DNA of 64,000 bases, taken from the NCBI RefSeq assembly GCF_030035605.1, contig NZ_CP106736.1, forward strand, positions 2,294,001 to 2,358,000, given 5' to 3'. Positions 33,596 through 43,019 of this stretch are shown one piece after another. The notes under the pieces were generated by a model. The model was not told the origin of the DNA. It saw only the letters and a program-made list of their open reading frames with translations, and ran no database searches. The DNA is from Silvimonas soli (GTDB taxonomy: Bacteria > Pseudomonadota > Gammaproteobacteria > Burkholderiales > Chitinibacteraceae). Positions within the stretch are counted from its first letter, which is position 1. The number at the start of each line of letters is the position of its first letter. A program made the translations under genes and the position numbers.

Positions 33596-33961
33596 ATGTC
33601 GGGCGCCACAAGATATCGCTTTACGCGGGCTCAGCGCCTTCTGAAAACGGATGAGTTCTCATCCGTTTTTAGTTTGCGCAACGCAGTCAGCAACGTGCAT
33701 TTCCAGGTATTGGCCAAACCCAATGCACTGGGACAGGCACGGCTTGGCCTGGTGGTAGGGAAACGAACCGACAACCGGGCAGTGGTACGCAATTACATCA
33801 AGCGCACCATACGCGAAACATTCCGCCTGAATGCCCAGGCGCTCAATGGCCTGGATCTGGTTGTGCGTTCACGCCAGGCTTTTGGCCGTTCAGAGCGCGT
33901 TGCGGTTCGGGCTGAACTGCTTGAACTGTTTGCCCGGATACGGCGGCGATGTCCCGTCTGA
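33596..33961 (+). CDS. rnpA: Ribonuclease P protein component
   Basis: 121 residues. It binds RnpB RNA (encoded here at about 51600) to mature tRNA 5' ends. The start YRFTRAQRLLKTDEFSSVF and the RNR-like motif region in GKRTDNRAVVRNYIKRTIRE, followed by LNGLDLVVRSRQ, are diagnostic. It starts 21 bases after rpmH and overlaps yidD by 13 bases, the usual arrangement. Confidence 0.95.
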   Translation: MSGATRYRFTRAQRLLKTDEFSSVFSLRNAVSNVHFQVLAKPNALGQARLGLVVGKRTDNRAVVRNYIKRTIRETFRLNAQALNGLDLVVRSRQAFGRSERVAVRAELLELFARIRRRCPV

Positions 33962-34158
33962 TGATCTTTCTGCTGCAAACCTACCGTTACACGTTGAGTC
34001 CTTTGCTCGGCGCGCGCTGCCGTTTCTCACCCAGCTGTTCACAATATGCGATCGAAGCTATTGCGAAATATGGCGCAGTGAAAGGCGGGTGGCTTACAAT
34101 GCGCCGTCTTGCCCGCTGTCATCCCTGGGGCGGTCACGGTCACGACCCGGTTCCTTAA
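33949..34158 (+). CDS. yidD: Membrane protein insertion efficiency factor YidD
   Basis: 69 residues with the family's cysteine pattern and motif in PLLGARCRFSPSCSQYAIEA, and the closing RRLARCHPWGGHGHDPVP. It is a small membrane-associated protein that aids YidC-dependent insertion. It overlaps the end of rnpA and lies 27 bases before yidC. Confidence 0.95.
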   Translation: MSRLMIFLLQTYRYTLSPLLGARCRFSPSCSQYAIEAIAKYGAVKGGWLTMRRLARCHPWGGHGHDPVP

Positions 34159-34185
34159 CCCGGCTCCTTAATTTCCGAGTACACG

Positions 34186-35847
34186 ATGGATACCCGCAGA
34201 CTAATTCTGTTCATCGCGATTTCGTTCGGCATCCTCTTCTTCTGGCAGAAGTGGATGGAGCATCGATATCCGCAGACTTCCAATCCGGCTTTGACTGCCA
34301 GCGCACCTGCGTCTGGTACTCCTGCCACCACCCCGGGCGCTGCTCCGCAAGATGCTGCTTCGCTGGCCAAAGGTCAGCGCATCAAGGTAACTACTGATCT
34401 GTTCGCGGCTGAAATCGACACTGCCGGTGGCGATCTGCGCCAACTGCAGTTGCTCAAGCACGGCGCGCTGGATAACAGCAAGCAGCCGTTCACCTTGCTG
34501 CAAGACAGCGGTGCGCACACCTATGTGGCGCAAACCGGCCTGATCGGTGATGGCTTGCCGACACACAAGACCACCTTCACTGCCAGCCAGAACGCCTACG
34601 CCTTGGCCGACGGTCAGAACAAAGTGGATGTACGGCTTGAAGCTGCTGGCCCGGATGGCGTGAAGGTTGCCAAGATTTACACCTTCACCCGGGACAGCTA
34701 CGTCATCAACGTGAGTTACGAGATCGTCAATGGCGGCACCAAGCCACTGACCACGTCCGCGTACTTCCGTCTGTTGCGTGATGGCAAATCGGCTGACGCT
34801 GCATCCAGCACCCCGAGTATGTTCGGCGGCGCGCATACCTTCACTGGCCCGGCGGTGTATACCGATAGCGGTAAGTTCCAGAAGGTGGATTTCAGCAAGC
34901 TGGACAAGGGCGAAGCCACTTACGTGCAAAGCGCGAAAGACGGCTGGGTTGCGATGATCCAGCATTACTTTGCCAGTGCATGGATCATGTCGCCGCTGGA
35001 TCAGCCTTCGTCATGTGGTGCCAATGCGTGCCGTTACGATCTGAAGAAGCTGCCAGACGGTTTGTACTCCGCTGGTGCGATTGTTGATCTGCCTGCCATT
35101 GCGCCGGGTGCGAAGAAAGACCTGACGGTTGAGTTGTATGCCGGCCCGCAAGAAACGGCCATCATCGACCATATCGCTCCGGGCTTTGACCTGATCAAGG
35201 ACTACGGCATTTTCACCGTGTTCTCCAAGCCAATCTTCTGGGTGCTGGATCATATCCACAAGGTCGTTGGTAACTGGGGTTGGTCGATCATTCTGCTGAC
35301 CATGCTGATCAAGGCGTTGTTCTTTCCGCTGGCCGCCAAGAGCTATCGCTCCATGGCCAAGATGCGCAAGCTGGCACCGCGCATGGAACAACTGAAAGAG
35401 CGTCATGGCGACGACAAGGTGAAGTTCCAGCAAGCCACGATGGAACTGTACAAGACCGAGAAAGTGAACCCATTGGGCGGATGTCTGCCGATGCTGGTGC
35501 AGATTCCGATCTTCATCTCGCTGTACTGGGCCTTGCTGGCTGCGGTTGAACTGCGCCAGGCACCATGGATTCTGTGGATCCACGATCTGTCGGTGAAAGA
35601 CCCGTACTACGTCTTGCCGGTCTTGATGACCATCTCGATGTACGTGCAAACCTTGCTCAGCCCGCCACCGCCGGACCCGATGCAAGCCAAGATGATGAAG
35701 ATCATGCCGTTGGCATTCAGCGTGTTCTTCTTCTTCTTCCCGGCCGGTCTGGTGATTTACTGGGTGGTGAACAACTGCTTGTCGATTGCCCAGCAGTACT
35801 ACATTACCCGGCAGATCGAAAAGCAGGATCAAGTCGTCAAGGCTTGA
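34186..35847 (+). CDS. yidC: Membrane protein insertase YidC
   Basis: 553 residues. An N-terminal membrane anchor (MDTRRLILFIAISFGILFFW) is followed by the large periplasmic P1 domain (about 50-340). The five-helix insertase core (about 345-540) contains NWGWSIILLTMLIKALFFPL, the PLGGCLPMLVQIPIFISLYWAL segment and FPAGLVIYWVVNNCLSIAQQ. It inserts inner-membrane proteins alone or with SecYEG. It is the last gene of the operon, closed by the terminator at 35882. The mnmE gene that often follows is absent. Confidence 0.97.
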   Translation: MDTRRLILFIAISFGILFFWQKWMEHRYPQTSNPALTASAPASGTPATTPGAAPQDAASLAKGQRIKVTTDLFAAEIDTAGGDLRQLQLLKHGALDNSKQPFTLLQDSGAHTYVAQTGLIGDGLPTHKTTFTASQNAYALADGQNKVDVRLEAAGPDGVKVAKIYTFTRDSYVINVSYEIVNGGTKPLTTSAYFRLLRDGKSADAASSTPSMFGGAHTFTGPAVYTDSGKFQKVDFSKLDKGEATYVQSAKDGWVAMIQHYFASAWIMSPLDQPSSCGANACRYDLKKLPDGLYSAGAIVDLPAIAPGAKKDLTVELYAGPQETAIIDHIAPGFDLIKDYGIFTVFSKPIFWVLDHIHKVVGNWGWSIILLTMLIKALFFPLAAKSYRSMAKMRKLAPRMEQLKERHGDDKVKFQQATMELYKTEKVNPLGGCLPMLVQIPIFISLYWALLAAVELRQAPWILWIHDLSVKDPYYVLPVLMTISMYVQTLLSPPPPDPMQAKMMKIMPLAFSVFFFFFPAGLVIYWVVNNCLSIAQQYYITRQIEKQDQVVKA

Positions 35848-35881
35848 ACTGGCTCAGGTCACTGGTAATTGGTAATAAAAA

Positions 35882-35908
35882 AAGCCGCCTTAACCGGGCG
35901 GCTTTTTT
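35882..35908 (+). terminator. Terminator after yidC
   Basis: AAGCCGCC-TTAACCG-GGCGGCTT is followed by TTTT, with A-residues upstream that would also let it end minus-strand transcripts such as galM. Confidence 0.9.
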
Positions 35909-35934
35909 ACGTCTGATGTTCACTCAAACGAGCA

Positions 35935-36963
35935 TCACATCCGTACTCCAAGCCGGTACGTCGTCACCTGGCGATAAATCTTGCCGGGCCGCAGAATGAC
36001 TTGTTCGGCTTCTTCACTGTTGATCTGGTTGGGAAAAGCCTGCGCTTCCAGGCACAAGCCATCTTGCGCGTGCCATGGGCGGCGACCCTCCAGGCCATCC
36101 AGATAATTGCCCGTGTACAACTGGATGCCGCGTTCGGTGGTCGCCACGGCCATTTCGCGGCCGCTGGTGGGGTCGTAGACAGTGGCGACTTCGCGCAACT
36201 TGCCTGCATCCCCATTCAACACGTAACAATGATCAAACCCGCGAGCCAAGGCCAGTTGCGCGTCCGGCCAATCCAGCCGTGAACCAATCGGCGCGGGTGT
36301 GCGGAAATCAAATGCGGTACCCGCCACCGGCTTTTGCTCAACCGGAATGGATTCGGCATCAATGGCGAGGAATGCATCAGCATCCATAGACAGCAAATGT
36401 CCGCGAATATCCGATTCGCCGCCAGACAGATTGAAATAAGCGTGATTGGTCAGATTGATCGGCGTGGCGATATCGGTGGCGGCGGCATAGGCAATGGTCA
36501 GCGTGCCGGTGTCGTCCAGCCGGTAATCCACTTCCACCCGCAGGTTGCCAGGAAAACCACCGGCGCCATCGGGCGAGATCAACGACAAGCGCAGCGAATC
36601 CAGCGATACATGTGCCTGCCAGCGCTGGTTATGAAAACCGGCATTGCCGCCATGCAGGTGATTGTTACCTTCGTTGGCATCCAGCGGATATTCATTGCCA
36701 TCGATATTGCAGCGCGCGCCTTTGATGCGGTTGGCCCAGCGGCCCGCCACGCTGCCAAAGAAGCCATTGCCACGAATGTAGCCAGCGGCGTCGGGATAAC
36801 CCAACAACACATCGGCCATGCGACCAGAGCGATCCGGAGCAAACCAGGATACCAGTGATGCACCGATATCAGTCACCACCACCCGCATGTCGTGGGAATT
36901 GCGCAGGGTATACAGGCTCGCGCCGCCATCCCAAGGGGCGGTTTGAATGGGCAAAATGGACAT
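35935..36963 (-). CDS. galM: Aldose 1-epimerase (mutarotase)
   Basis: 342 residues. It interconverts alpha and beta anomers of aldoses, here most likely D-xylose or D-glucose. GalM motifs: the substrate-binding histidines in NEGNNHLHGGNAGF and NLTNHAYFNL, FDHCY (catalytic region), and CLEAQAFPNQINSEE with the general-base glutamate. ATG at 36963 has GGAG upstream. It lies 191 bases beyond the xylR stop codon on the same strand, linking it to the xylose locus. Confidence 0.9.
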   Translation of the reverse strand: MSILPIQTAPWDGGASLYTLRNSHDMRVVVTDIGASLVSWFAPDRSGRMADVLLGYPDAAGYIRGNGFFGSVAGRWANRIKGARCNIDGNEYPLDANEGNNHLHGGNAGFHNQRWQAHVSLDSLRLSLISPDGAGGFPGNLRVEVDYRLDDTGTLTIAYAAATDIATPINLTNHAYFNLSGGESDIRGHLLSMDADAFLAIDAESIPVEQKPVAGTAFDFRTPAPIGSRLDWPDAQLALARGFDHCYVLNGDAGKLREVATVYDPTSGREMAVATTERGIQLYTGNYLDGLEGRRPWHAQDGLCLEAQAFPNQINSEEAEQVILRPGKIYRQVTTYRLGVRM

Positions 36964-37154
36964 GCAATCTCCGGGAAAACTTGTTTTTGTACCGTCCAGG
37001 ATAAAGACGGGCAGGTCTGAACCACTGGGACCAGCGTAAGGGCCGGTCCTGTCGTTCACTTGATGAGGCAAAGTTTACGCGTCCATAGTGGCTACGGTAT
37101 GGAGCCACGCATGGACATAGCGGTTAAATCGATTGGCAGATTTAACCGGCTTGG

Positions 37155-38378
37155 TTACTGAATAAGCACCGGCGGCGCGCCGCGCGCATCCACACTGCGG
37201 TCATAAAACTCGCGTGGCGTGCAGCCCAGTTCGCGTTTGAAGACTGCATGCAGATATTGCAACGAGGTAAAGCCGCAACGCACGGCGATCTCGCTGGTCG
37301 GCAATTCGCCAGCCAGCAGCATTTCGCGGGCTTTTTCCAGCTTGAATAACAATATTTCCTGGTGCACGGTGTAGCCCAGTTCGCGGCGGAAATAGCTTTC
37401 CAGCGATGAGCGTGATACGCCCACATAATCGGCCACCTGTTCGGTCTTGATGCCCTGGCAGGCGTACTGGCGAATGTAATGGCGGGCGCGCATCACGTAC
37501 GGGCTGGACAATGGCTGGTACTGGCTCGACGCCAATACGTTGATACCTACCGGCGGCACCAGAATGCGGGTCTCGCCCAAGCGGGCACCGTGCAGCATCT
37601 GGTGCAGCATGTGCGCGGCGGTGCGGCCCATTTCTTCTGCGCCCTGAGCGACCGAGCTGAGTGGAATACGGTTGAGCGTGCGGGTGAGTGGATCGTTATC
37701 AATGCCGATAATCGAGACTTCTTCCGGCACGGCAATTCCCGCTGACAAACACGCCTGTAATAGATGGCGGGCGCGGGCATCGGTGACTGCGATCACGCCT
37801 ACTGGTTTTGGCAGGCTTTTAAGCCATGCGGCCAGTTGCTCGCTGGCACTGCTCCAGCCGGTTGGCGACGTGGCCAGACCGCGATGGATTTCAGCCTCTT
37901 TACCCACCAGCTTGCTGAACGCTTTTTCGCGTTCTTGCGCCCAGCGGTTGATGGACGATTCGGGCAGGCTGTACAGGGCGAAGCGTTCCAGCCCGACGTC
38001 GATCAAATGGTCGTGCGCCAGCTTGATCAGTTTGAGATTGTCGGTTGCCACGTACGGCACGCCGCGCGGGTAGTCGGCTTCATTTTGATAAGAGCTACCG
38101 ACAGCCACTACCGGCAACGGGCTTTTGGCCAAGGCCTCGGCTACGGCCGGGTCATCAAAATCGGCAATGATGCCGTCGCCTTGCCAGTTTTCCAGGCCAT
38201 TGAGCCGGCAGCGGAAATCTTCTTCCAGAAACAGATCCCATGCCACGCGGGTCGAGCCCAGGTATTCGCCAATGCCGGTGATGACCTGGCGGTCGTAAAT
38301 CTTGTTGGCATTGAACAGCAAGGCAATGCGATGCGGTGCTTTGCCGTGATTTGGCTGCGCTGGCGTGGTGTGGATCAT
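37155..38378 (-). CDS. xylR: Xylose operon transcriptional regulator XylR (AraC family with LacI-type sensor)
   Basis: 407 residues. The N-terminal periplasmic-binding-like domain senses D-xylose (HRIALLFNANKIYDRQVITGIGEYL through ARILVPP-like hinge, about 15-290). A C-terminal AraC DNA-binding domain follows with two helix-turn-helices (IKTEQVADYVGVSRSSLESYFR and TSEIAVRCGFTSLQYLHAVFKRELG). The architecture matches E. coli XylR, an activator of xylAB and xylFGH. It diverges from xylA across 229 bases; the 52-bp motif pair at 38509 and 40182 is its likely target. Confidence 0.92.
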   Translation of the reverse strand: MIHTTPAQPNHGKAPHRIALLFNANKIYDRQVITGIGEYLGSTRVAWDLFLEEDFRCRLNGLENWQGDGIIADFDDPAVAEALAKSPLPVVAVGSSYQNEADYPRGVPYVATDNLKLIKLAHDHLIDVGLERFALYSLPESSINRWAQEREKAFSKLVGKEAEIHRGLATSPTGWSSASEQLAAWLKSLPKPVGVIAVTDARARHLLQACLSAGIAVPEEVSIIGIDNDPLTRTLNRIPLSSVAQGAEEMGRTAAHMLHQMLHGARLGETRILVPPVGINVLASSQYQPLSSPYVMRARHYIRQYACQGIKTEQVADYVGVSRSSLESYFRRELGYTVHQEILLFKLEKAREMLLAGELPTSEIAVRCGFTSLQYLHAVFKRELGCTPREFYDRSVDARGAPPVLIQ

Positions 38379-38508
38379 TACTGAGTTCCCGAAAATCACA
38401 AATCAGTGTGGCAATGCGCACCGTTTATGTGCAAAACACCCGGAATAACACGTTTTAAAACAATGTAGCGATTGTAGTGCGCGCCGCATCGGTGCGCAGC
38501 AGCTTGCC

Positions 38509-38560
38509 AAAAAACGGCAACCGCACTGGCCGATTTCGTAATTGTGGGTAGCCGACTACA
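38509..38560 (+). promoter_or_regulatory. Candidate XylR operator / promoter element upstream of xylA
   Basis: AAAAAACG, then 11 bases, then a 33-base block running from GGCCGATTTCGTAATTGT to AGCCGACTACA. The identical architecture, with 27 of 33 block positions conserved, occurs upstream of xylB at 40182-40233. It ends 47 bases before the xylA start. A possible -35 TTGTGG lies inside the block and a possible -10 TAGCAT just after it. Confidence 0.65.
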
Positions 38561-38607
38561 AAGCCTAGCATTCCCGGCGTCAATCATCCGTTTTCTGGAG
38601 TTCCGCC

Positions 38608-39927
38608 ATGGCCGAAGTTTTTGCCAACATCAGCAAGGTCCGTTACGAAGGCCCTGAGTCTGACAACCTGTTTGCGTTTCGTCATTACAACCCGGATGAA
38701 GTCATCTTGGGCAAAACCATGGCGGAGCATCTGCGCATTGCCGTGTGTTACTGGCATACCTTCTGCTGGCCGGGTTCGGACGTATTCGGCCCCGGTGTGT
38801 TCGAGCGCCCATGGTTCAAGAGCGGCGACGCCATCAGCGTGGCACGCGGCAAGGCCGACGCCGCGTTCGAACTGTTCTCCAAGTTATCCGTACCGTTTTA
38901 TACCTTCCACGACAACGATGTAGTCAGCGAAGGCAAATCGATCCGCGAATATGTGGAAAACCTCGCACACATGGTGGATTACCTGGAGCAAAAGCAGTCT
39001 GAAACCGGCGTGAAGCTGCTGTGGGGTACGGCCAATGCATTCAGCAATCCACGCTATGCCGCCGGTGCTGCCACCAATCCGAATCCGGAAGTCTTCGCCT
39101 ACGCTGCCACTCAAGTATTCAACGCCATGGGCGCAACGCATCGTCTGGGCGGCGCCAACTACGTGCTGTGGGGGGGTCGTGAAGGCTACGAAACATTGCT
39201 CAACACCGATCTGAAACGGGAGCGGGCACAACTGGGCCGCTTTATGCAGATGGTGGTAGAGCACAAATACAAGCTGGGTTTTGGCGGCACCATCCTGATC
39301 GAACCCAAGCCGCAAGAACCGACCAAACATCAGTACGACTACGATACCGCTACCGTGTATGGCTTTCTCAAGGACTTCGGCCTGGAGAAAGAAATCAAGG
39401 TCAACATCGAAGCCAACCACGCCACGCTGGCAGGCCATTCATTCCAGCACGAGATTGCCACGGCAGTGTCGCTGGGTGTGATGGGTTCCATCGATGCCAA
39501 CCGTGGCGATCCGCAAAACGGCTGGGATACCGACCAGTTCCCTAACAGCGTTGAAGAAATCACCCTGGCTATTTACGAGATTCTGAAAGGCGGCGGCTTC
39601 AAGAACGGTGGCTTTAACTTTGATGCCAAGGTGCGCCGTCAAAGCTCAGATCTGGATGACTTGTTCCTCGGCCATATCGGCGGGATGGACGTCCTGGCGC
39701 TGGGCCTGAAGCGCGCGGCCAAGATGATCGAAAACGACAAACTGGCCCAGTTCAAAGCCCAACGTTATGCCGGCTGGGACGGCGAGTTTGGCCGCGGCGT
39801 ACTGGCCGGCGAGAAAACCCTGGCCGATGTGGCGCAATGGGCGGTTGCCCAGAACATTGATCCCAAGCACGTCAGTGGTCGCCAGGAGCATCTGGAGAAC
39901 GTCGTTAACCGTTACATCTACGGTTAA
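38608..39927 (+). CDS. xylA: Xylose isomerase
   Basis: 439 residues, the proteobacterial (type II) length. It converts D-xylose to D-xylulose with two divalent metals. Signature regions include the catalytic histidine in YTFHDND, KLLWGTANAFS, VLWGGREGYE, the metal ligands in ILIEPKPQEPTKHQYDYD, NIEANHATLAGHSF and GSIDANRGD. GGAG precedes the ATG. It is divergent from xylR and followed after a terminator by xylB, so the two are separate transcription units here. Confidence 0.96.
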   Translation: MAEVFANISKVRYEGPESDNLFAFRHYNPDEVILGKTMAEHLRIAVCYWHTFCWPGSDVFGPGVFERPWFKSGDAISVARGKADAAFELFSKLSVPFYTFHDNDVVSEGKSIREYVENLAHMVDYLEQKQSETGVKLLWGTANAFSNPRYAAGAATNPNPEVFAYAATQVFNAMGATHRLGGANYVLWGGREGYETLLNTDLKRERAQLGRFMQMVVEHKYKLGFGGTILIEPKPQEPTKHQYDYDTATVYGFLKDFGLEKEIKVNIEANHATLAGHSFQHEIATAVSLGVMGSIDANRGDPQNGWDTDQFPNSVEEITLAIYEILKGGGFKNGGFNFDAKVRRQSSDLDDLFLGHIGGMDVLALGLKRAAKMIENDKLAQFKAQRYAGWDGEFGRGVLAGEKTLADVAQWAVAQNIDPKHVSGRQEHLENVVNRYIYG

Positions 39928-40097
39928 TACATCGTCCGGGCCCTGCCCGTCGTGACCCCATGCGCGACGGCGCGGGCCAGGAAACACGTCCTGTTCCGGC
40001 TAACGGACACGGATGTGTGTTGTCTGGTCGGCGTTTGCTGACTCTCCTCGCCCGCTGTGAGCCGCATCTGTAGCTGATGCGACGATACAACGGCTTT

Positions 40098-40136
40098 ATG
40101 GCGCTGCGGACCCGAACCTCGCAGCGCCATTTCTTT
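40098..40136 (+). terminator. Terminator between xylA and xylB
   Basis: The 11-base arms ATGGCGCTGCG and CGCAGCGCCAT flank an 11-base loop and are followed by TTCTTT. It ends the xylA unit about 170 bases after its stop codon. The rest of the 376-base gap holds the second 52-bp motif; 39928-40097 shows nothing else recognisable. Confidence 0.85.
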
Positions 40137-40181
40137 GCACGTTGGCCTTTATCAATTGATTACAAATGGAATTTCATGGTG

Positions 40182-40233
40182 AAAAAACGTCATGAGCTTC
40201 GGCAGATTTTGTAATTGTAAGAAGCTGACTACA
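40182..40233 (+). promoter_or_regulatory. Candidate XylR operator / promoter element upstream of xylB
   Basis: AAAAAACG, 11 bases, then GGCAGATTTTGTAATTGT running to AGCTGACTACA, the twin of 38509-38560 with identical spacing. It ends 70 bases before the xylB start. A possible -35 TTGTAA lies inside and a possible -10 GAATCT 17 bases on. Confidence 0.65.
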
Positions 40234-40303
40234 GGAAGAATCTTGCGGCCAGTATCACAAAACGCATAAAACGCACATTTATGGTGCAAAGCAACACGGG
40301 GTC

Positions 40304-41776
40304 ATGATGTTTATTGGAATTGATCTGGGTACGTCCAGCCTGAAAGCCATTTTGCTTGATCGCCAAGGCGTCGTTCGCGCCAGCGTCAGTGCGCCGCTGG
40401 AGGTCTCTCGTCCGCAAGCGTTATGGTCAGAGCAATCGCCTGCCGATTGGTGGGCCGCTTGTGAAGCCGCCGTGCCGCAACTGTTGCAGCTAGCCCGTGA
40501 GCAAGGCATTGCTGCCAGCGATATCGAAGCCATTGGCCTGACCGGGCAAATGCACGGCGCCACTTTGCTTGACGACCAGGGCCAAGTACTGCGTCCGGCC
40601 ATTTTATGGAACGATGGCCGCGCGTTTGCCGAATGTGCCGAGCTGGAACGCCGCGTACCTGAATCCCGTGCGATCACCGGCAATCTGATGATGCCCGGTT
40701 TCACCGCTCCCAAATTGCTGTGGGTTGCCCGCCATGAGCCGGCCGTGTTTGCCCAGGTCGCCATGGTGCTGCTGCCCAAGGATTACCTGCGTTACCAACT
40801 GAGCGGCAATTTCGCCAGCGATCTATCTGACGCCGCTGGCACGCTGTGGCTGGATGTGGGGCAACGTGACTGGAGTGACGAACTGCTGGTCGCCACCGGG
40901 CTCACCCGCCGTCATATGCCGCGTCTGTATGAAGGCAACCAGGTTACCGGCTATCTCAAGCCCGAACTGGCCGCCCGTTGGGGTTTGCGGACTATTCCGA
41001 TTGTGGCTGGTGCCAGTGATAACGCCGCTGGTGCCATTGGCGTCGGCATTGTCGCGCCAGGCCAGGCAATGCTGTCGCTAGGGACCTCCGGCGTTTACTT
41101 TGCCGCCTCTGATGGCTTTAACGCCAACCCGCAACGCGCCGTCCACAGTTTTTGCCATGCCCTGCCCGAAACCTGGCACCTGATGTCAGTAATGCTGAGC
41201 GCTGCGGCTTGTCTGGATTTCACCGCACAACTGACGGGCTATGCCGACGTTCCGGCTTTGCTTGCCGCTGCGGAACGTCGCACGCTGGACGAGCGTACTC
41301 CCACCTTCCTGCCTTATCTGTCGGGTGAGCGGACGCCCCATAACAACCCGGCGGCGCAAGGCGTGTTCTTTGGGCTGACCGGCGCCACCACTCCGGCCGA
41401 TATGGCCAATGCCACGCTCGAAGGCGTTGCTTTTGGTCTGGCGGATGGCGTTGAGGCGCTGGAATCCACCGGCGTGGTGCCGAACGAAATCACCGTAATA
41501 GGTGGTGGATCACGCAGTGCGTATTGGGTACAGATGCTGGCCGACGTGCTGGGTCGCCCGCTGGTATGCCGCTCCGGCGGTGAAGTGGGTCCGGCACTGG
41601 GTGCCGCCCGGCTGGCCCATCTGGCGATGGACCCGCAAGCCAGCGTGGCCAAAGTTTGCCCTGTGCCCGAAATCATTGGCCGTTACCAGCCCGATGCGGC
41701 TCGTAGCGTCTGGCTGCGCGAGCAACGCCGCCCGCGTTTCAGCCAGTTGTATCAGCAAGTCGAATCTTTGTTCTGA
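40304..41776 (+). CDS. xylB: Xylulokinase
   Basis: 490 residues of the FGGY carbohydrate-kinase family. It phosphorylates D-xylulose to xylulose 5-phosphate for the pentose phosphate pathway. The N-terminal phosphate-binding FIGIDLGTSSLKAILLD, GLTGQMHGATLLD, the catalytic aspartate region AGASDNAAGAIGVG and the C-terminal VIGGGSRSAYWVQMLADVL are characteristic. GGGG precedes tandem ATGs. It has its own upstream motif rather than being co-transcribed with xylA. Confidence 0.94.
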   Translation: MMFIGIDLGTSSLKAILLDRQGVVRASVSAPLEVSRPQALWSEQSPADWWAACEAAVPQLLQLAREQGIAASDIEAIGLTGQMHGATLLDDQGQVLRPAILWNDGRAFAECAELERRVPESRAITGNLMMPGFTAPKLLWVARHEPAVFAQVAMVLLPKDYLRYQLSGNFASDLSDAAGTLWLDVGQRDWSDELLVATGLTRRHMPRLYEGNQVTGYLKPELAARWGLRTIPIVAGASDNAAGAIGVGIVAPGQAMLSLGTSGVYFAASDGFNANPQRAVHSFCHALPETWHLMSVMLSAAACLDFTAQLTGYADVPALLAAAERRTLDERTPTFLPYLSGERTPHNNPAAQGVFFGLTGATTPADMANATLEGVAFGLADGVEALESTGVVPNEITVIGGGSRSAYWVQMLADVLGRPLVCRSGGEVGPALGAARLAHLAMDPQASVAKVCPVPEIIGRYQPDAARSVWLREQRRPRFSQLYQQVESLF

Positions 41777-41856
41777 CCTGGTGCAGTTGCCACCAGTTTG
41801 CTGCAAGCCCCGACGCAGATCGGGGTGGTAAGAGGAAATACGAAGCGTTGTTCACT

Positions 41857-41871
41857 GTGCGGTGATCGCAC
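41857..41871. promoter_or_regulatory. Palindrome upstream of xylF (GTGCG-GTGAT-CGCAC)
   Basis: A perfect five-base-arm palindrome lies 45 bases before xylF. It could be a CRP-like or other operator; the 52-bp motif of xylA and xylB is not repeated here. Confidence 0.3.
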
Positions 41872-41915
41872 ATTTCAAACAATAAACGTTCTACGAAATA
41901 CCTCAGGAGCCATCG

Positions 41916-42935
41916 ATGAAAGCCAAACTGATTACGACCCTGCTAGCCACCGCCACCACTTCCGTTCTGATGTTTGCAGCGCCTGTTGCCCAGGCCAGCA
42001 AAGACAAGCCAGTGATCGGCTTTTCGATTGATGACCTGCGCGTCGAGCGCTGGGCTCGCGATCGCGACTATTTCATCGCTGCTGCTGAAAAGCTCGGCGC
42101 CAAGGTTTACGTGCAATCGGCTGATGCCAGCGAGCAACGCCAGATTTCGCAAATCGAGAACCTGATTTCGCGTGGTGTTGATGCCATCGTGATCGTGCCG
42201 TTTAACGGCAAAGTGCTGACCAACACCATTCGGGAAGCCAAGAAAGCGGGCATCAAGGTCATTTCTTATGACCGCCTGATTTCGGATGCCGACATCGATG
42301 CCTACATCACCTTCGACAACACCAAAGTGGGTGAAATGCAGGCCGAAGGCGTGCTGAAGATGAAGAACAAGGGCAATTTCTACCTGCTGGGTGGTTCACC
42401 GACCGACAACAACGCCCGAATGCTGCGTGATGGTCAGATGAAGGTGCTCAAGCCGTATATCGACAAGGGCGACATCAAGATTGTCGGTTCGCAGTGGGTT
42501 GCCGAATGGAGCCCGCAAAAGGCGCTGACCATTGTGGAAGACGCGCTGACTGCCAACCAGAACAAGATCGATGCCATCGTCGCTTCCAATGACGGCACCG
42601 CAGGTGGCGCCATCCAGGCACTGGCTGCACAAAAACTGGCCGGTATCGTGCCGGTTTCCGGTCAGGATGCCGATCTGGCTGCGGTTAAACGCGTGATTGC
42701 CGGCACCCAGGCCATGACCGTGTACAAGCCGCTGCGTCTGATTGCCACTGAAGCCGCCCAATTGTCGGTCAACCTGGTGCAGGACAAGCCGGTGAAATAT
42801 GACACTCAGCTTGATAATGGCGTGAAGAAGGTCAACACCATCCTGCTCAAGCCAACCATGCTGACCAAAGAAAACGCGGCAGATGTCGTAGTGAAAGACA
42901 ACTTCTACACCCAGGCGCAATTGTCCGCGCAGTAA
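41916..42935 (+). CDS. xylF: D-xylose ABC transporter, periplasmic binding protein
   Basis: 339 residues. A signal peptide (MKAKLITTLLATATTSVLMF and AAPVAQA, cleavage about residue 27) is followed by the type I sugar-binding fold with XylF hallmarks: IGFSIDDLRVERWARDRDYF, NLISRGVDAIVIVPFNG, ITFDNTKVGEMQAEGVL and VSGQDADLAAVKRVIAGTQ. It binds D-xylose for XylGH. A strong AGGAG site precedes the ATG. It is the first gene of xylFGH, 139 bases after xylB. Confidence 0.95.
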   Translation: MKAKLITTLLATATTSVLMFAAPVAQASKDKPVIGFSIDDLRVERWARDRDYFIAAAEKLGAKVYVQSADASEQRQISQIENLISRGVDAIVIVPFNGKVLTNTIREAKKAGIKVISYDRLISDADIDAYITFDNTKVGEMQAEGVLKMKNKGNFYLLGGSPTDNNARMLRDGQMKVLKPYIDKGDIKIVGSQWVAEWSPQKALTIVEDALTANQNKIDAIVASNDGTAGGAIQALAAQKLAGIVPVSGQDADLAAVKRVIAGTQAMTVYKPLRLIATEAAQLSVNLVQDKPVKYDTQLDNGVKKVNTILLKPTMLTKENAADVVVKDNFYTQAQLSAQ

Positions 42936-43019
42936 GCCTTACCAGCATGACGCAGGGTGGATGCGCTGCAAGCTGTTCACCCTGCGTATGTTCAATATGC
43001 AATGCATGTGGGAAACACG

